Of a stretch of 64,000 bases of DNA, positions 47,185 through 57,120 are shown piece after piece. Source of the DNA: SIAQ01 sp963767835 (GTDB lineage: Bacteria; Planctomycetota; Planctomycetia; Gemmatales; Gemmataceae); contig CAVYFY010000002.1 in the NCBI GenBank assembly GCA_963767835.1, positions 496,001 through 560,000 of the forward strand, read 5' to 3'. Position numbers and translations under genes: made by a program. The notes under the pieces were generated by a model, which was given only the letters and a program-made list of their open reading frames with translations, made no database searches and was not told the DNA's origin. Within the stretch, counting starts at the first letter, position 1. The number at the start of each line of letters is the position of its first letter.

Positions 47185-48858
47185 GGGCGTAACCGGCCTT
47201 CCGCTGGCCCGCAACTGATGGTACAGACATAAGTTATGGAGTTAGCGATGTTGGCGAAAGGGCCTCCCAGGGCTAGACATGCGGTAGCAGCTGCAATGTC
47301 TCGCTCCAAGGAGGCCACATTATGAAAATGACACAAGACACGGATGTTCTCAAGGAAGATAATGCCGAACTGCTCGCGATTCTCAAGGAAATGCTGACGG
47401 CGGTCCGCGAAGCGGCCCACCAAGGTACGGCTATGCACGAAGTCGAACGTGCCGTCTGGCAGCAGGTTCTGCTCATCGGCCGCGCGGCGCTGAGCCAGTT
47501 TCTGACGCTTTTGGGGCCGGGCGACATGGGCGAGTCGGTCACCTTGCCGGGTGGGCAGGTGTGCCAGCGTCTGGAGGAAACGCACAGCCGGCGTTACGTA
47601 TCGATCTTTGGCGAGTTCGTGCTGAAGCGCGCGGTGTACGGCAGCCGCGAAGGGCAGAAGATCGAGTTTGTGCCGTTGGACAATCGGCTGCAGTTGCCCG
47701 AGAGCGTGTTTTCTTATGTGCTGCAGGATTGGGACCAAAGCTTGTGTGTGGAGGAAGCGTTCAGCCAAGCCAAAAGCACCGTGGCACGCATGTTGGGATT
47801 GAAGCAGTCGGTGGACAGTCTGGAACGCATGAACGTGCAGATGGCGGAGTTGGTGGAGGCCTTTCGCGACGAGCGGCACGCTGCCGTCGGCTGAAGAAGA
47901 AGGAGCCATCGTGGTCAGCAGTGCGGACGGCAAAGGTGTGGTGATGCGTCGGGCGGCGGATGAAGCCGCGCCGCCGGCGCATCGCACCAAAGGGGAGAAG
48001 GCGAGTCGCAAAGAGATGGCGATCGTGGGTGCGGTCTACACGGTGGACCGCTACGTGCGCACGCCTGCGGAAGTGGTGGCGGCACTGTTCGGCGACGACC
48101 GCGACGCACCCAAACGCGATCGTCCCAAGCCGTGCCACAAGCAGACGATGGCGAGCCTGGCCTACACCGACAGCGAGCAGACGCATTCGGGGATCGAGAT
48201 GACCTACAGGTGGATTTCCGAAGAAATCTGGCGCGCAATCGCGGCTACGTCAAGGAAATGGTGCACCTGTGCGACGGCCAGGAACCGTTGTGGGAGGCGC
48301 GCGAACGGCATTTGACCCAGCGCAACACAGCCAACATTCTGGACCTGTTGCACGTGACGCCGCGTCTGTGGCAGGCGGCGCACGTCTTTTACCCGGAGAA
48401 GAGTGCCGAGACCGAACAGTTTGTGCGTGGGCGTGTGCTGAAGATGCTCGAAGGAAAAGCCGAGTTGGTGATCCGCGGCCTGCGACAAATGGGCACCAAA
48501 CGCAAGCTGACCGGCAGCAAGAAGGCGACGCTGACGAAGGTGTGTGCGTACCTGGAAAACAACCTGGAGCGAATGCGTTACGGTGAATACCTGGCCAAGG
48601 GTTATCCGATCGCGAGCGGCGTGATCGAGGGAGCGTGTCGCCACCTGGTGAAGGACCGCATGGAACGCGCCGGCATGCACTGGACGCGTCTTGGGGCTCA
48701 AGCGATGTTGGACGTGCGCAGCATCCACGTCAATGGCGACTGGGATGAATACCAAACGTTCCGCATCGACCATGCAACGCAAAAGTTATACCCGTGGCGA
48801 GAGTTGGTTGAAGGCGCCAAATACCAGCAGGCAGCGTAGCGGCCTGCCGGTTACGCCC
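47185..48858 (+). mobile_element. ISKra4-like element, copy 2
   Basis: 1,674 bp, with the same 13-bp inverted ends as copy 1 and an exact 9-bp target duplication ATTTGATTG (47176-47184, 48859-48867). Opposite orientation to copy 1. Confidence 0.95.
47322..48839 (+). CDS. ISKra4-like transposase of copy 2 (three frame segments)
   Basis: A good AAGGAGG site precedes the ATG at 47322. Segment A (47322-47894) ends DERHAAVG-stop; the frame then shifts +1 into segment B (AEEEGAIVVSSADGKGVVMRR, to about 48235), and shifts back -1 near SEEI into segment C (ARNRGYVKEMVHLCDGQEPLW...IASGVIEGACRHLV...MHWTRLGAQAMLDVRS). All blocks typical of ISKra4 transposases are present in order, and the total of about 505 residues is normal. 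Segment B also has its own AAGGAG-spaced GTG at 47911. Both shifts occur at the same place in all four copies. Confidence 0.85.
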
Positions 48859-49363
48859 ATTTGATTGGAGCGAAACCACAAAGGAGATAACGTCGGCCGT
48901 TTCCAAACATGCTGTTTGCTTGGGCGCTGATGAAGTTGTTGCCAACTTTCGACCCCCGAAATTGGGATTAGACGGGGTTTGCGTGAGACCGAAATATTAC
49001 CGCGCGCTACTGAAACGCCTTGCAGCATTCATCCGCTGGTGTCAGTTGGAAATCGAACGGGTTTCGGCTGACGCCACGCCAATTCCGGCAAGCGAATCGC
49101 CCGTTGCTCTGGGTGAACAAACCGATCCCGTGTCTCGTGCAATCGCGTTCATGCTGGCCGCCGAAAAGGACGGCAAGCCGATCAACGTAACGGACCTGCC
49201 AAACATCGTGGGTTGCTCCCGCTCGAAACTGTACCGCGATCCGCAATTCAAAGCGACTGTGAAGGCGCTGAAGGCCAAGAAGCGAGCGAGCATCCCGAAG
49301 GGAAGCAAAACAGAGGAAGGCATCATAGAAGCCGGGTACGATCCCGACGAAGAATAAGTGCAA

Positions 49364-49408
49364 TCCGTGTCGCATGAGACAAATCGTGAGACACGGACTT
49401 TTTTTTCG
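49364..49408 (+). terminator. Rho-independent terminator
   Basis: TCCGTGTC (49364-49371) pairs with GACACGGA (49390-49397), followed by CTTTTTTTT. It follows the stop of the split hypothetical gene by a few bases. Confidence 0.8.
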
Positions 49409-49509
49409 CCAGTCTTTCACCACGTCAAACGCAAATCCGTTTGTCTCACGCTTGCGACACTTCAACCTATTCTCGGAAGCGGCGAAAGCCGCACATGAGG
49501 ATAGGCCCC

Positions 49510-49692
49510 ATGAATCACCCCGAACAGGATGAGCCGGTTTATTGGTTCGTGCTACTCGAAAAAGCCGTCCATCGTGGCGACTTTGACGAAGCTGCCCGCG
49601 CCAAGCGTGAGTTGGAACGCCTTGGCGTTTCTGTCGCTTATCGCCGGTTCAACAAAGGGAAACGCCGTGAAGCCGAACCCGCAACAAAGTGA
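49510..49692 (+). CDS. Small hypothetical protein
   Basis: About 60 residues (MNHPEQDEPVYWFVLLEKAVHRGDFDEAARAKRELERLG...), helical and charged, ending in KGKRREAEPATK. An in-frame ATG at 49495 is an alternative start. The last 26 bases overlap the start of the next gene, so the two are probably translated together. No family recognised; small ORFs of this type often sit next to excisionase-like genes in planctomycete mobile elements. Confidence 0.6.
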   Translation: MNHPEQDEPVYWFVLLEKAVHRGDFDEAARAKRELERLGVSVAYRRFNKGKRREAEPATK

Positions 49693-49915
49693 ACCGCTAC
49701 TGATCCCCGCCGCCGCCGCCGCCGCCCTTGCTGGCGTTTCGCGCGCCCATTGGCAACGCTTGCGCGCCGCGGGCAAGTTGCCGCCGTCCGTGCGACTCGG
49801 GCGCGCCGTGCGTTGGCGACGTGGCGAGATTATCGCGTGGATCGACGCCGGTTGTCCCGATGCAAAGATTTGGGCGGCGATGATGGCGAGCGGACGCCGG
49901 CTAAAAGTAAGCTAA
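49667..49915 (+). CDS. Excisionase/AlpA-like helix-turn-helix protein
   Basis: A GTG start at 49667 lies within the end of the preceding gene. Residues PLLIPAAAAAALAGVSRAHWQRLRAAGKLPPSVRLGRAVRWRRGEIIAWIDAG match the small winged MerR/AlpA-type DNA-binding domain that controls excision or integrase expression in integrative elements. 82 residues, normal for the family. It precedes the primase gene, so it is probably a regulator or directionality factor of this mobile region. Confidence 0.8.
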   Translation: MKPNPQQSEPLLIPAAAAAALAGVSRAHWQRLRAAGKLPPSVRLGRAVRWRRGEIIAWIDAGCPDAKIWAAMMASGRRLKVS

Positions 49916-49919
49916 CGGT

Positions 49920-49986
49920 GGGGCGGGTACAGTTGCGAGGCAGGATTGTCACTCCAGCCTTCCCGGTGCGACTCCGGGCCGCTCCA
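49920..49986 (+). tRNA. tRNA-Asp(GTC)-like sequence lacking a D-arm
   Basis: An acceptor stem of 7 bp (GGGGCGG with CCGCTCC, one G-U pair), an anticodon hairpin GGCAGGA-TTGTCAC-TCCAGCC with one A-A mismatch and a GTC anticodon at the right place, and a T-arm CCCGG-TGCGACT-CCGGG close to the TTCGA consensus, then A. Only 12 bases join acceptor and anticodon stem, so the D-arm is missing. I call it a tRNA-derived sequence or pseudo-tRNA, not a normal tRNA gene. Confidence 0.55.
49939..49956 (+). repeat. 18-bp direct repeat, left copy
   Basis: GGCAGGATTGTCACTCCA, the anticodon region of the tRNA-like sequence; an identical copy is at 52000-52017 on the other side of the group II intron. Confidence 0.85.
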
Positions 49987-49994
49987 CCGTTCAA

Positions 49995-51959
49995 ATCGGG
50001 TAGGAGGGGGAATTACTTCCCCCGTCCTCCCACACCTCCGGACGTACTTTGCGTATCCGGCGGTTTCTGTTCTTGTTGATACCGGTCATACAGCTGGCTG
50101 AGGTTGGCCAAGCCCAAAGACTCGATCCAAGTCTGATTCATGGCGGTGTTGACGGCCGGACACGCCGACAGATGCCACCACCCCTTGTTCGACCCGGCGG
50201 TCATCCGCGCGTGGCGGACTGGAACGCCGTGGCTTTGCAAGAAGGCCGCGATCGTTCTGGTCCGTTTCAGTTGCTTCAACCGCACGCAGCGCAGCTTCCG
50301 ACGAATCCAACTGTCCAATTCACGCAGCAAGGTCTTGCACTTCGCAAAACGGAAGTACGCGATCCAGCCCGTGAGAAAACTGTTGAGTTCGCCGGCCATC
50401 TCCTCGATTTCGATGCCTCGATTTCGACGAGTGATCTGCCGAATGCGTTCCTTGACGCGTTCCTCGCTCTTGGGCGCCACTCCCAACTCCCCGCCGCGCA
50501 GAAGACGATAGCCGAGAAACTTGCGGTCCTCGACGTGTGCCACGGCACTCTTCTCCCGATTGACGCGGAGCCGAAGTTTCCCTTCCAAGAACGCTGTCAC
50601 CGACGCCAGCACCCGCTCGCCCGCTGCCTTCGACCGCATGTAGATGTTGCAGTCGTCGGCATAGCGGCAGAAGCAGTGGCCACGCCGTTCCAGTTCCTTG
50701 TCCAGGTCGTCCAACAGCAGGTTCGCCAAGAGCGGCGAAAGCGGTCCGCCTTGCGGGGTCCCCTCGTGCCGAGCGACACACACGCCGTCTTGCATCATGC
50801 CCGCTTCCAGGAAGCGGCGAATGATCTTGAGCAGACGCTTGTCGCCGACACGCCGGGCCAGCCGCGCCATCAGGATGTCATGGTTCACCCGGTCGAAGAA
50901 TTTCTCCAGGTCCATGTCCACCACGATGGTTCGGCCCTCGGCCACATACTCTTTCGCCTTGGCCAGAGCGGTGAATGCTCCGCGTCCCTTGCGAAAGCCA
51001 TGGCTCGATGCCGAAAAGGTCGGGTCCAGAAGCGGGTCCAAAACTTGCAGGATCGCCTGCTGCACCAAGCGGTCTACCACCGTCGGAATGCCCAACTGTC
51101 GCACTCCTCCGCCGGCCTTCGGGATTTGCACCCCGCGGATCGGCGACGGTTGATAACTCCCGTCGAGCAGCGAATCGGTGAATCCTTGCAGATGCTTGCG
51201 AACCCAGGGCAACAGTTCGCTGACGGTCATCCCGTCCACGCCTGCTGATCCTTTGTTCGCCCGCACGCGGTCAATTGCTTCGATCAAGTTCTGGGTCCGG
51301 GTCACCTCCTCCATCAGTCGGTCCGGCAAGGCACGTGCTTGGCCCGACGCCGCAGACGCTTGTGACTCCACGCACCCACCAGCTTCGGTCCCGCCGTCGC
51401 CAGTTGAGCCGGGCGCAGCTCCTCCGCCTGCTCCGTAAACAGGAGCGTTTGGTAGTAGCTGCCTTGCTGTCGCTTCACGTCCATCGAGTCGTTCCAGACG
51501 GTCGCTTGCAAGAATAGATTCAGCCCTTCATCCGCTCTTGCGAGGCGGTTGGCCTCCCCGACGTGTGTTGCCCGCGCAGGATGGCACATCGCCGAACGAG
51601 CGGGTTACTACGGCCTCTGCTGACTTCTCCCTGGTCCATCCCACGACGTTGCCGCCGCAGTAGTCCGGATCGACCGGACGGACGGGGAGATCTCCCAGGG
51701 TAAGTTGTGCATCCTTCGCTCGGTCTTCGCCGGATTTACCCGCGTCGCCTACGGAATGGCTATCAGGCGTCCCCGTCTCATGCCGGGTTACCCAACGACG
51801 CTGGCCTTGTATCCGATTTCTGTTCGTCGAATCCGAGTTGGGGGCATCGGCTTTCTTCAGATTCCGCCTCGCGACGGACACCCTTGCCTAGCCTTGCGGT
51901 TCGGGCCATCACCGCCCGCAGAGGACTTGCACCTCCTGAGACACAACATACCTGTGCAC
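49995..51959 (-). mobile_element. Group II intron, full-length copy
   Basis: The 5' end is GTGCACAGGT at 51959, directly after a terminator-like hairpin with eight T on the minus strand (51960-51990), the insertion context known for bacterial class C introns. The 3' end is CCCGAT at 49995. Domain V-like (CCGCCGGATAC-GCAAA-GTA-CG-TCCGGTGG, about 50034-50066) and domain VI-like (about 50002-50030) hairpins lie at the very 3' end. It is about 1,965 nt long and encodes a reverse transcriptase. Confidence 0.85.
50013..51484 (-). CDS. ltrA: Group II intron reverse transcriptase/maturase, frame break near N-terminus
   Basis: The reverse transcriptase contains GSAGVDGM, RQLGIPTVVDRLVQQAI, SHGFRKGRGAFTAL, the active-site block FCRYADDCNIY, and the maturase part GWIAYFRFAKC / WIRRKLRCVRLKQLKR. 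It helps splicing and retrohoming of its own intron. An ATG at 51484 fits the start seen in copy 2, but one C is missing in the run near 51416, so the first 25 residues are out of frame; a downstream GTG near 51371 could serve. The C-terminal residues are encoded by domains V and VI. Confidence 0.85.
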
Positions 51960-51990
51960 AAAAAAAACGCCCGGCAATCGCTCACCGGCG
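51960..51990 (-). terminator. Terminator-like hairpin at the intron 5' exon
   Basis: On the minus strand a CGCCGG / CCGGGCG stem is followed by eight T immediately before the intron's GTGCAC. It is the probable target motif of the intron. Confidence 0.75.
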
Positions 51991-51999
51991 CTTATTCAA

Positions 52000-52017
52000 G
52001 GCAGGATTGTCACTCCA
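52000..52017 (+). repeat. 18-bp direct repeat, right copy
   Basis: Identical to 49939-49956; its last base is the A of the primase start codon. Confidence 0.85.
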
Positions 52018-54050
52018 TGATTCTAGCGACACCGCCGCCTGAAGTAAACGGCAAGGCCACGGATCGAACCTTGGCCGGGTTGACACCGAAGCACTTGGCC
52101 GATCTTCGGGCAAGCGGGCTGAGCGACGCTCAAATTGAAGCGTGCGGGTTTCACTCTCTGAAAAGGCCGCCGATGGTGAAACAGGTGTTGCGATGGCAAC
52201 GATACAACGGCGCATTGGGGGACTGCCTTTGCATCCCGTTCGTCGGCATTGATGGCAACCCTACCGGATATGCACGATTGAAACCAGACAAGCCACGCAA
52301 GGGCAAAGACGGCAAGCCGGTCAAGTATGAATCGCCCAAAGGTTCAAGCAATCGCGCCTATTTCCCACCTGGCACGCAGGCCGCCTTGAAGGACGTATCG
52401 GCCCCGCTAATCGTGACGGAAGGCGAGAAGAAAGCGGCCAAGGCCGATCAAGAGGGCTTCGCTTGCATCGGGTTGGTTGGCGTCTACGGCTGGCATAAGA
52501 AACGCGCCGAAGACAAGGACGGCAAGGCACAAGGCAAGCGGGAGTTGATAGACGATCTTGCGCCGATCCCGTGGCAAGGTCGGCCTGTGTTTCTGTGTTT
52601 CGATTCCGACGCGGCAACGAATCTGAATGTTCGCAGCGCCGAATGGCATCTTGCCGAAGTGTTGACCCGCACGGGCGCTGTCGTCAAAATCGTGCGTCTT
52701 CCGCAACGCCGTACCACGGATGACAAAAATGTCATGTCGGCCAAGATGGGACTTGATGATTTCCTTATAGCCCACGGGCCGAGCGCCTTCCGCGAATTGC
52801 TTGCCGTCGCCGTCGATCCGACGCCGCCGGAAAAAGGGTTGACGCCGAATGAAGCTCCCGATGATCCGCACCTTTTGGCACGCCTGTTTATCGACGAAAG
52901 CTGCACGCACGCGGACGGATTGACGTTACAATTTTGGCGCGACGAGTGGCATCGCTGGGATGGATCGGCCTATCGTATCGTGCCTGAAAAAGAACTTCGG
53001 GCGGAATTGACGGCATCGGCCAAGGCCGCAATGGACAGGCAAAACATAATCGATCAAAAGCTGGCAGAACTGGAACAAGCGGACAAGCCCGCACCGATGG
53101 TTAAGAAGGTGACTGGCCGCATGATTGCCGACGTAGCCCACGTACTCATAAGCCTGACCACGTTGCCCTCACGAACAGAGGCCCCCGCATGGATCGACAG
53201 GCGCGAATCTTTCCCGGCTTCCGAAATCTTGGCTTGCCGCAATGGGTTGATTCACCTACCTTCCCTTGTGGCCGGCAAGGAACACTTCACGCCGCCGACG
53301 CCGCGTTTCTTTTCACCGAACTGCCTTGATTTCGATTTCGATTCGCGAGCGCCCAAGCCTACCGCCTGGCTTGCTTTCTTGGCGGAGTTGTGGCCCAACG
53401 ATGCCCAGAGTATCGCAACACTTCAAGAATGGATCGGCTACCTTTTGACACCGGACACCCGCCAGCAAAAAATCCTTTTGATCGTCGGGCCGAAGCGAAG
53501 CGGCAAGGGGACAATCGCGCGCGTGATTCGTGGGCTAATCGGCGCAGAGAACTGCGCCTGTCCTACGATGTCCAGCCTGTCCACCAATTTCGGCCTATGG
53601 CCCCTACTCGGCAAGAGCGTTGCAATGATCCAAGACGCCCGGCTGAGCGGCAAAAGCGACGTTGCCGCGACGGTAGAACGTCTCTTGTCAATCTCTGGCG
53701 AGGATGCGCAGGACATCGACCGGAAGTTTCTTCCGCCCGTGAATGCCAAGTTGCATTGCCGATTCATGCTGATGACAAACGAGCTGCCGAAGTTGAGCGA
53801 TTCGAGTGGGGCGCTGCCGGGCCGAATGATCCTGTTGAAGCTTACGCAAAGCTGGTATGGCAAAGAGGACACCGCCTTGACGGATCGGCTTCTGGCTGAG
53901 TTGCCCGCAATCCTCTTATGGGCAATCGTGGGTTGGAAGCGCTTGCGCGATCGCGGGCATTTCATCCAACCGGACGCCGGGCGGGAATTGATCGACGAAT
54001 TGGCGGACCTGGCAAGCCCCGTCGGCGCATTTGTCCGCGAGCGTTGTCTA

Positions 54051-55157
54051 CCGACAGCTGCGCGGGCAAAGGCGCATGTACGGCCGTATAATGGAGTATG
54101 AGCAGACCTTTTGGATCAGCTAGCGCTCTGGAACTCCGTCGCCGCCAAGCAGTTCGAGCCATCGAAGCCGGCGAATCGGTCGGCGACGTGGCACGCATCA
54201 TGGGCGTCGGCGAACGTTCCATCTATCGCTGGCTCAAACAAGCAACCTCTCCCGACGGCCTCGCCGCCAAGCCACATGCCGGCCCGGCGCCACGACTGAC
54301 TGTGCAACAACAACAAGAACTCGAATCGCTTCTACGCCAAGGCGCCAAAGCGCATGGTTGGGCCAATGAACTTTGGACCACACAACGCATCGCCGATTTG
54401 ATTCAGCGACACTTCGGTGTCAGCCTACACCACGATCATGTAGGTCGCTTCCTCCGGCAACGATTGGGTTGGTCGCCGCAGAAGCCCAAACGGCGTGCTC
54501 GTGAACGAAACGAGGATGCCATCAAACATTGGAAGAGCGTCACGTTTCCCGATATCGTCTACACGGCAAGCAAACGCGGCGCTCATATCGTGTTCCTGGA
54601 CGAAAGCGGCTTCATGCTGACGCCGACCGTACGTCGCACCTGGGCGCCGCAAGGAGAAACACCGGTGTTGTCGTGTTGGGATCGTCGCGATCGCATCTCG
54701 GCCATCAGTTGCATCACGGTGAGTCCGCAGCGTGCCCGACTCAACTTCTACTTTGATCTGTTGCCCGACAACACCAATGCGACGGCTGAACATGTGGTGG
54801 CGTTTTTGAAACAACTGAAGGCGCAGTTGGGCGCGTTCACGGTGATTTGGGATGGGTCGAATATTCACAGCAAGGCCAAGCTGGTGAAACAATACTTGGC
54901 GGAGCAGCCGGATATTGTGGCGGAAACGTTGCCGGGTTATGCACCGGAGTTGAATCCCGATGAAGGAGTGTGGGGTTGGACCAAGTATGGAAGGCTCGCT
55001 AATCTGGCGGCGGCGCATACCGTGGAACTTCGGGAACGCCTCACGAAGGAGTTGTCGACGCTGCGTGAAGATCATCACTGGCTCGACTCCTTCATCCGCG
55101 AGGCGTTCATAAGTTCCACAGCGTAGCACCAACTGGCATTAACGGCGCAGGGAGCGG
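54051..55157 (+). mobile_element. IS630-type element inserted in the primase gene
   Basis: 1,107 bp with imperfect inverted ends (CCGACAGCTGCGC on the left, CCGCTCCCTGCGC as reverse complement on the right) and the TA duplication typical of the family (54049-54050 and 55158-55159). Confidence 0.9.
54098..55126 (+). CDS. IS630-family transposase
   Basis: 342 residues in one intact frame. N-terminal helix-turn-helix (AGESVGDVARIMGVGERSIYRWLKQ), second HTH (WTTQRIADLIQRHFG), and the DDE triad in VFLDESGFML, FTVIWDGSNIH and YAPELNPDEGVWGW, with the spacing of DD34E transposases. It cuts and pastes at TA sites. Unlike the other transposases here it has no frame break, so it may be active. Confidence 0.93.
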   Translation: MSRPFGSASALELRRRQAVRAIEAGESVGDVARIMGVGERSIYRWLKQATSPDGLAAKPHAGPAPRLTVQQQQELESLLRQGAKAHGWANELWTTQRIADLIQRHFGVSLHHDHVGRFLRQRLGWSPQKPKRRARERNEDAIKHWKSVTFPDIVYTASKRGAHIVFLDESGFMLTPTVRRTWAPQGETPVLSCWDRRDRISAISCITVSPQRARLNFYFDLLPDNTNATAEHVVAFLKQLKAQLGAFTVIWDGSNIHSKAKLVKQYLAEQPDIVAETLPGYAPELNPDEGVWGWTKYGRLANLAAAHTVELRERLTKELSTLREDHHWLDSFIREAFISSTA

Positions 55158-55363
55158 TAACCGGACCGGAATACAAGATTGAACGGTGGGTGCTGTTCGA
55201 CGCCTGGAAAAGATGGTGCGAAATGCAAGGCCGACACGCGGGCGACAACGCCATCTTTGGGCGAACTTTACTGCGCCGCAATTCCGTCTCTTGAGGACGC
55301 ACACTTGCGAACTGATGAAGGCCGCGCCCGCATGTATCGGGGAATCTGCCTGAAATAGCCAGT

Positions 55364-55400
55364 GGTACAGGTGGAACATGTACCGCCCTATTGCATTTAT
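55364..55400 (+). repeat. Inverted repeat arm downstream of the primase (left)
   Basis: GGTACAGGTGGAACATGTACC (55364-55384) is the exact reverse complement of 57137-57157, and similarity extends 16 more bases with about 12 matches. Without the IS between them the arms would be about 55 bases apart. Confidence 0.75.
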
Positions 55401-55441
55401 CGCGCAAGGCGGAGAAGCGGAATTTGAGACGCAAAACAATA

Positions 55442-57114
55442 GGGCGTAACCGGCAGGCCGCTACGCTGCCTGCTGGTATTTGGCGCCTTCAACCAACTCT
55501 CGCCACGGGTATAACTTTTGCGTTGCATGGTCGATGCGGAACGTTTGGTATTCATCCCAGTCGCCATTGACGTGGATGCTGCGCACGTCCAACATCGCTT
55601 GAGCCCCAAGACGCGTCCAGTGCATGCCGGCGCGTTCCATGCGGTCCTTCACCAGGTGGCGACACGCTCCCTCGATCACGCCGCTCGCGATCGGATAACC
55701 CTTGGCCAGGTATTCACCGTAACGCATTCGCTCCAGGTTGTTTTCCAGGTACGCACACACCTTCGTCAGCGTCGCCTTCTTGCTGCCGGTCAGCTTGCGT
55801 TTGGTGCCCATTTGTCGCAGGCCGCGGATCACCAACTCGGCTTTTCCTTCGAGCATCTTCAGCACACGCCCACGCACAAACTGTTCGGTCTCGGCACTCT
55901 TCTCCGGGTAAAAGACGTGCGCCGCCTGCCACAGACGCGGCGTCACGTGCAACAGGTCCAGAATGTTGGCTGTGTTGCGCTGGGTCAAATGCCGTTCGCG
56001 CGCCTCCCACAACGGTTCCTGGCCGTCGCACAGGTGCACCATTTCCTTGACGTAGCCGCGATTGCGCGCCAGATTTCTTCGGAAATCCACCTGTAGGTCA
56101 TCTCGATCCCCGAATGCGTCTGCTCGCTGTCGGTGTAGGCCAGGCTCGCCATCGTCTGCTTGTGGCACGGCTTGGGACGATCGCGTTTGGGTGCGTCGCG
56201 GTCGTCGCCGAACAGTGCCGCCACCACTTCCGCAGGCGTGCGCACGTAGCGGTCCACCGTGTAGACCGCACCCACGATCGCCATCTCTTTGCGACTCGCC
56301 TTCTCCCCTTTGGTGCGATGCGCCGGCGGCGCGGCTTCATCCGCCGCCCGACGCATCACCACACCTTTGCCGTCCGCACTGCTGACCACGATGGCTCCTT
56401 CTTCCTCAGCCGACGGCAGCGTGCCGCTCGTCGCGAAAGGCCTCCACCAACTCCGCCATCTGCACGTTCATGCGTTCCAGACTGTCCACCGACTGCTTCA
56501 ATCCCAACATGCGTGCCACGGTGCTTTTGGCTTGGCTGAACGCTTCCTCCACACACAAGCTTTGGTCCCAATCCTGCAGCACATAAGAAAACACGCTCTC
56601 GGGCAACTGCAGCCGATTGTCCAACGGCACAAACTCGATCTTCTGCCCTTCGCGGCTGCCGTACACCCGCGCTTCAGCACGAACTCGCCAAAGATCGATA
56701 CGTAACGCCGGCTGTGCGTTTCCTCCAGACGCTGGCACACCTGCCCACCCGGCAAGGTGACCGACTCGCCCATGTCGCCCGGCCCCAAAAGCGTCAGAAA
56801 CTGGCTCAGCGCCGCGCGGCCGATGAGCAGAACCTGCTGCCAGACGGCACGTTCGACTTCGTGCATAGCCGTACCTTGGTGGGCCGCTTCGCGGACCGCC
56901 GTCAGCATTTCCTTGAGAATCGCGAGCAGTTCGGCATTATCTTCCTTGAGAACATCCGTGTCTTGTGTCATTTTCATAATGTGGCCTCCTTGGAGCGAGA
57001 CATTGCAGCTGCTACCGCATGTCTAGCCCTGGGAGGCCCTTTCGCCAACATCGCTAACTCCATAACTTATGTCTGTACCATCAGTTGCGGGCCAGCGGAA
57101 GGCCGGTTACGCCC
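55442..57114 (-). mobile_element. ISKra4-like element, copy 3
   Basis: 1,673 bp with the family inverted ends. Target flanks AAAACAATA (left) and GAAACAATA (right) match at 8 of 9 bases. It carries one extra 1-bp deletion (CACCCGCGC for CACCGCGCGC near 56667) that breaks segment A. Confidence 0.93.
55461..56977 (-). CDS. ISKra4-like transposase of copy 3, extra break
   Basis: Same organisation as in copy 2, with the additional one-base deletion near 56667 that cuts segment A after the FVLKR block and moves the rest into another frame. This copy is therefore probably inactive, but its sequence is otherwise nearly identical to the others. Confidence 0.75.
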
Positions 57115-57120
57115 GAAACA

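Larger units (their letters stand above)
47021..49357 (+). pseudogene. Hypothetical HTH-like gene split by an IS element
   Basis: Joining 47021-47184 to 48868-49357 across the IS copy at 47185-48858 restores one open frame of 217 residues (FKDTNEFDW continues as SETTKEITSAVSKHA). The C-terminal part has NVTDLPNIVGCSRSKLYRDPQFKATV, which looks like a helix-turn-helix, then a basic stretch and an acidic end (GYDPDEE). No family is recognised. It lies downstream of the peroxiredoxin-like gene and upstream of the excisionase-like gene, so it is probably part of the mobile region's own gene set. Confidence 0.75.
52017..55358 (+). pseudogene. P4-type primase/helicase with DUF3854-like N-terminus, split by IS630
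   Basis: The N-terminal part (LAGLTPKHLADLRASGLSDAQIEACGF; IVTEGEKKAAKADQEGF; PVFLCFDSDAATN) is the TOPRIM-like DUF3854 region; the middle and C-terminal part is a P4-like superfamily-3 helicase with Walker A IVGPKRSGKGTIARVI and a downstream SF3 block (SVAMIQDARLSGKSD; LHCRFMLMTNELPKL). Joining 52017-54050 to 55160 across the IS630 element restores the frame (ERCLTGPEYKIERWVLFDAWKRWCE). A second break near 55270 then leads to AAIPSLEDAHLRTDEGRARMY and the stop at 55358. It would initiate replication of the mobile element; now doubly broken. Confidence 0.88.

Noticed and set aside
50049..51248. Plus-strand 399-codon ORF over the intron protein (also at 58945-60144)
   Set aside because: Antisense of the reverse transcriptase, present in both copies for that reason.
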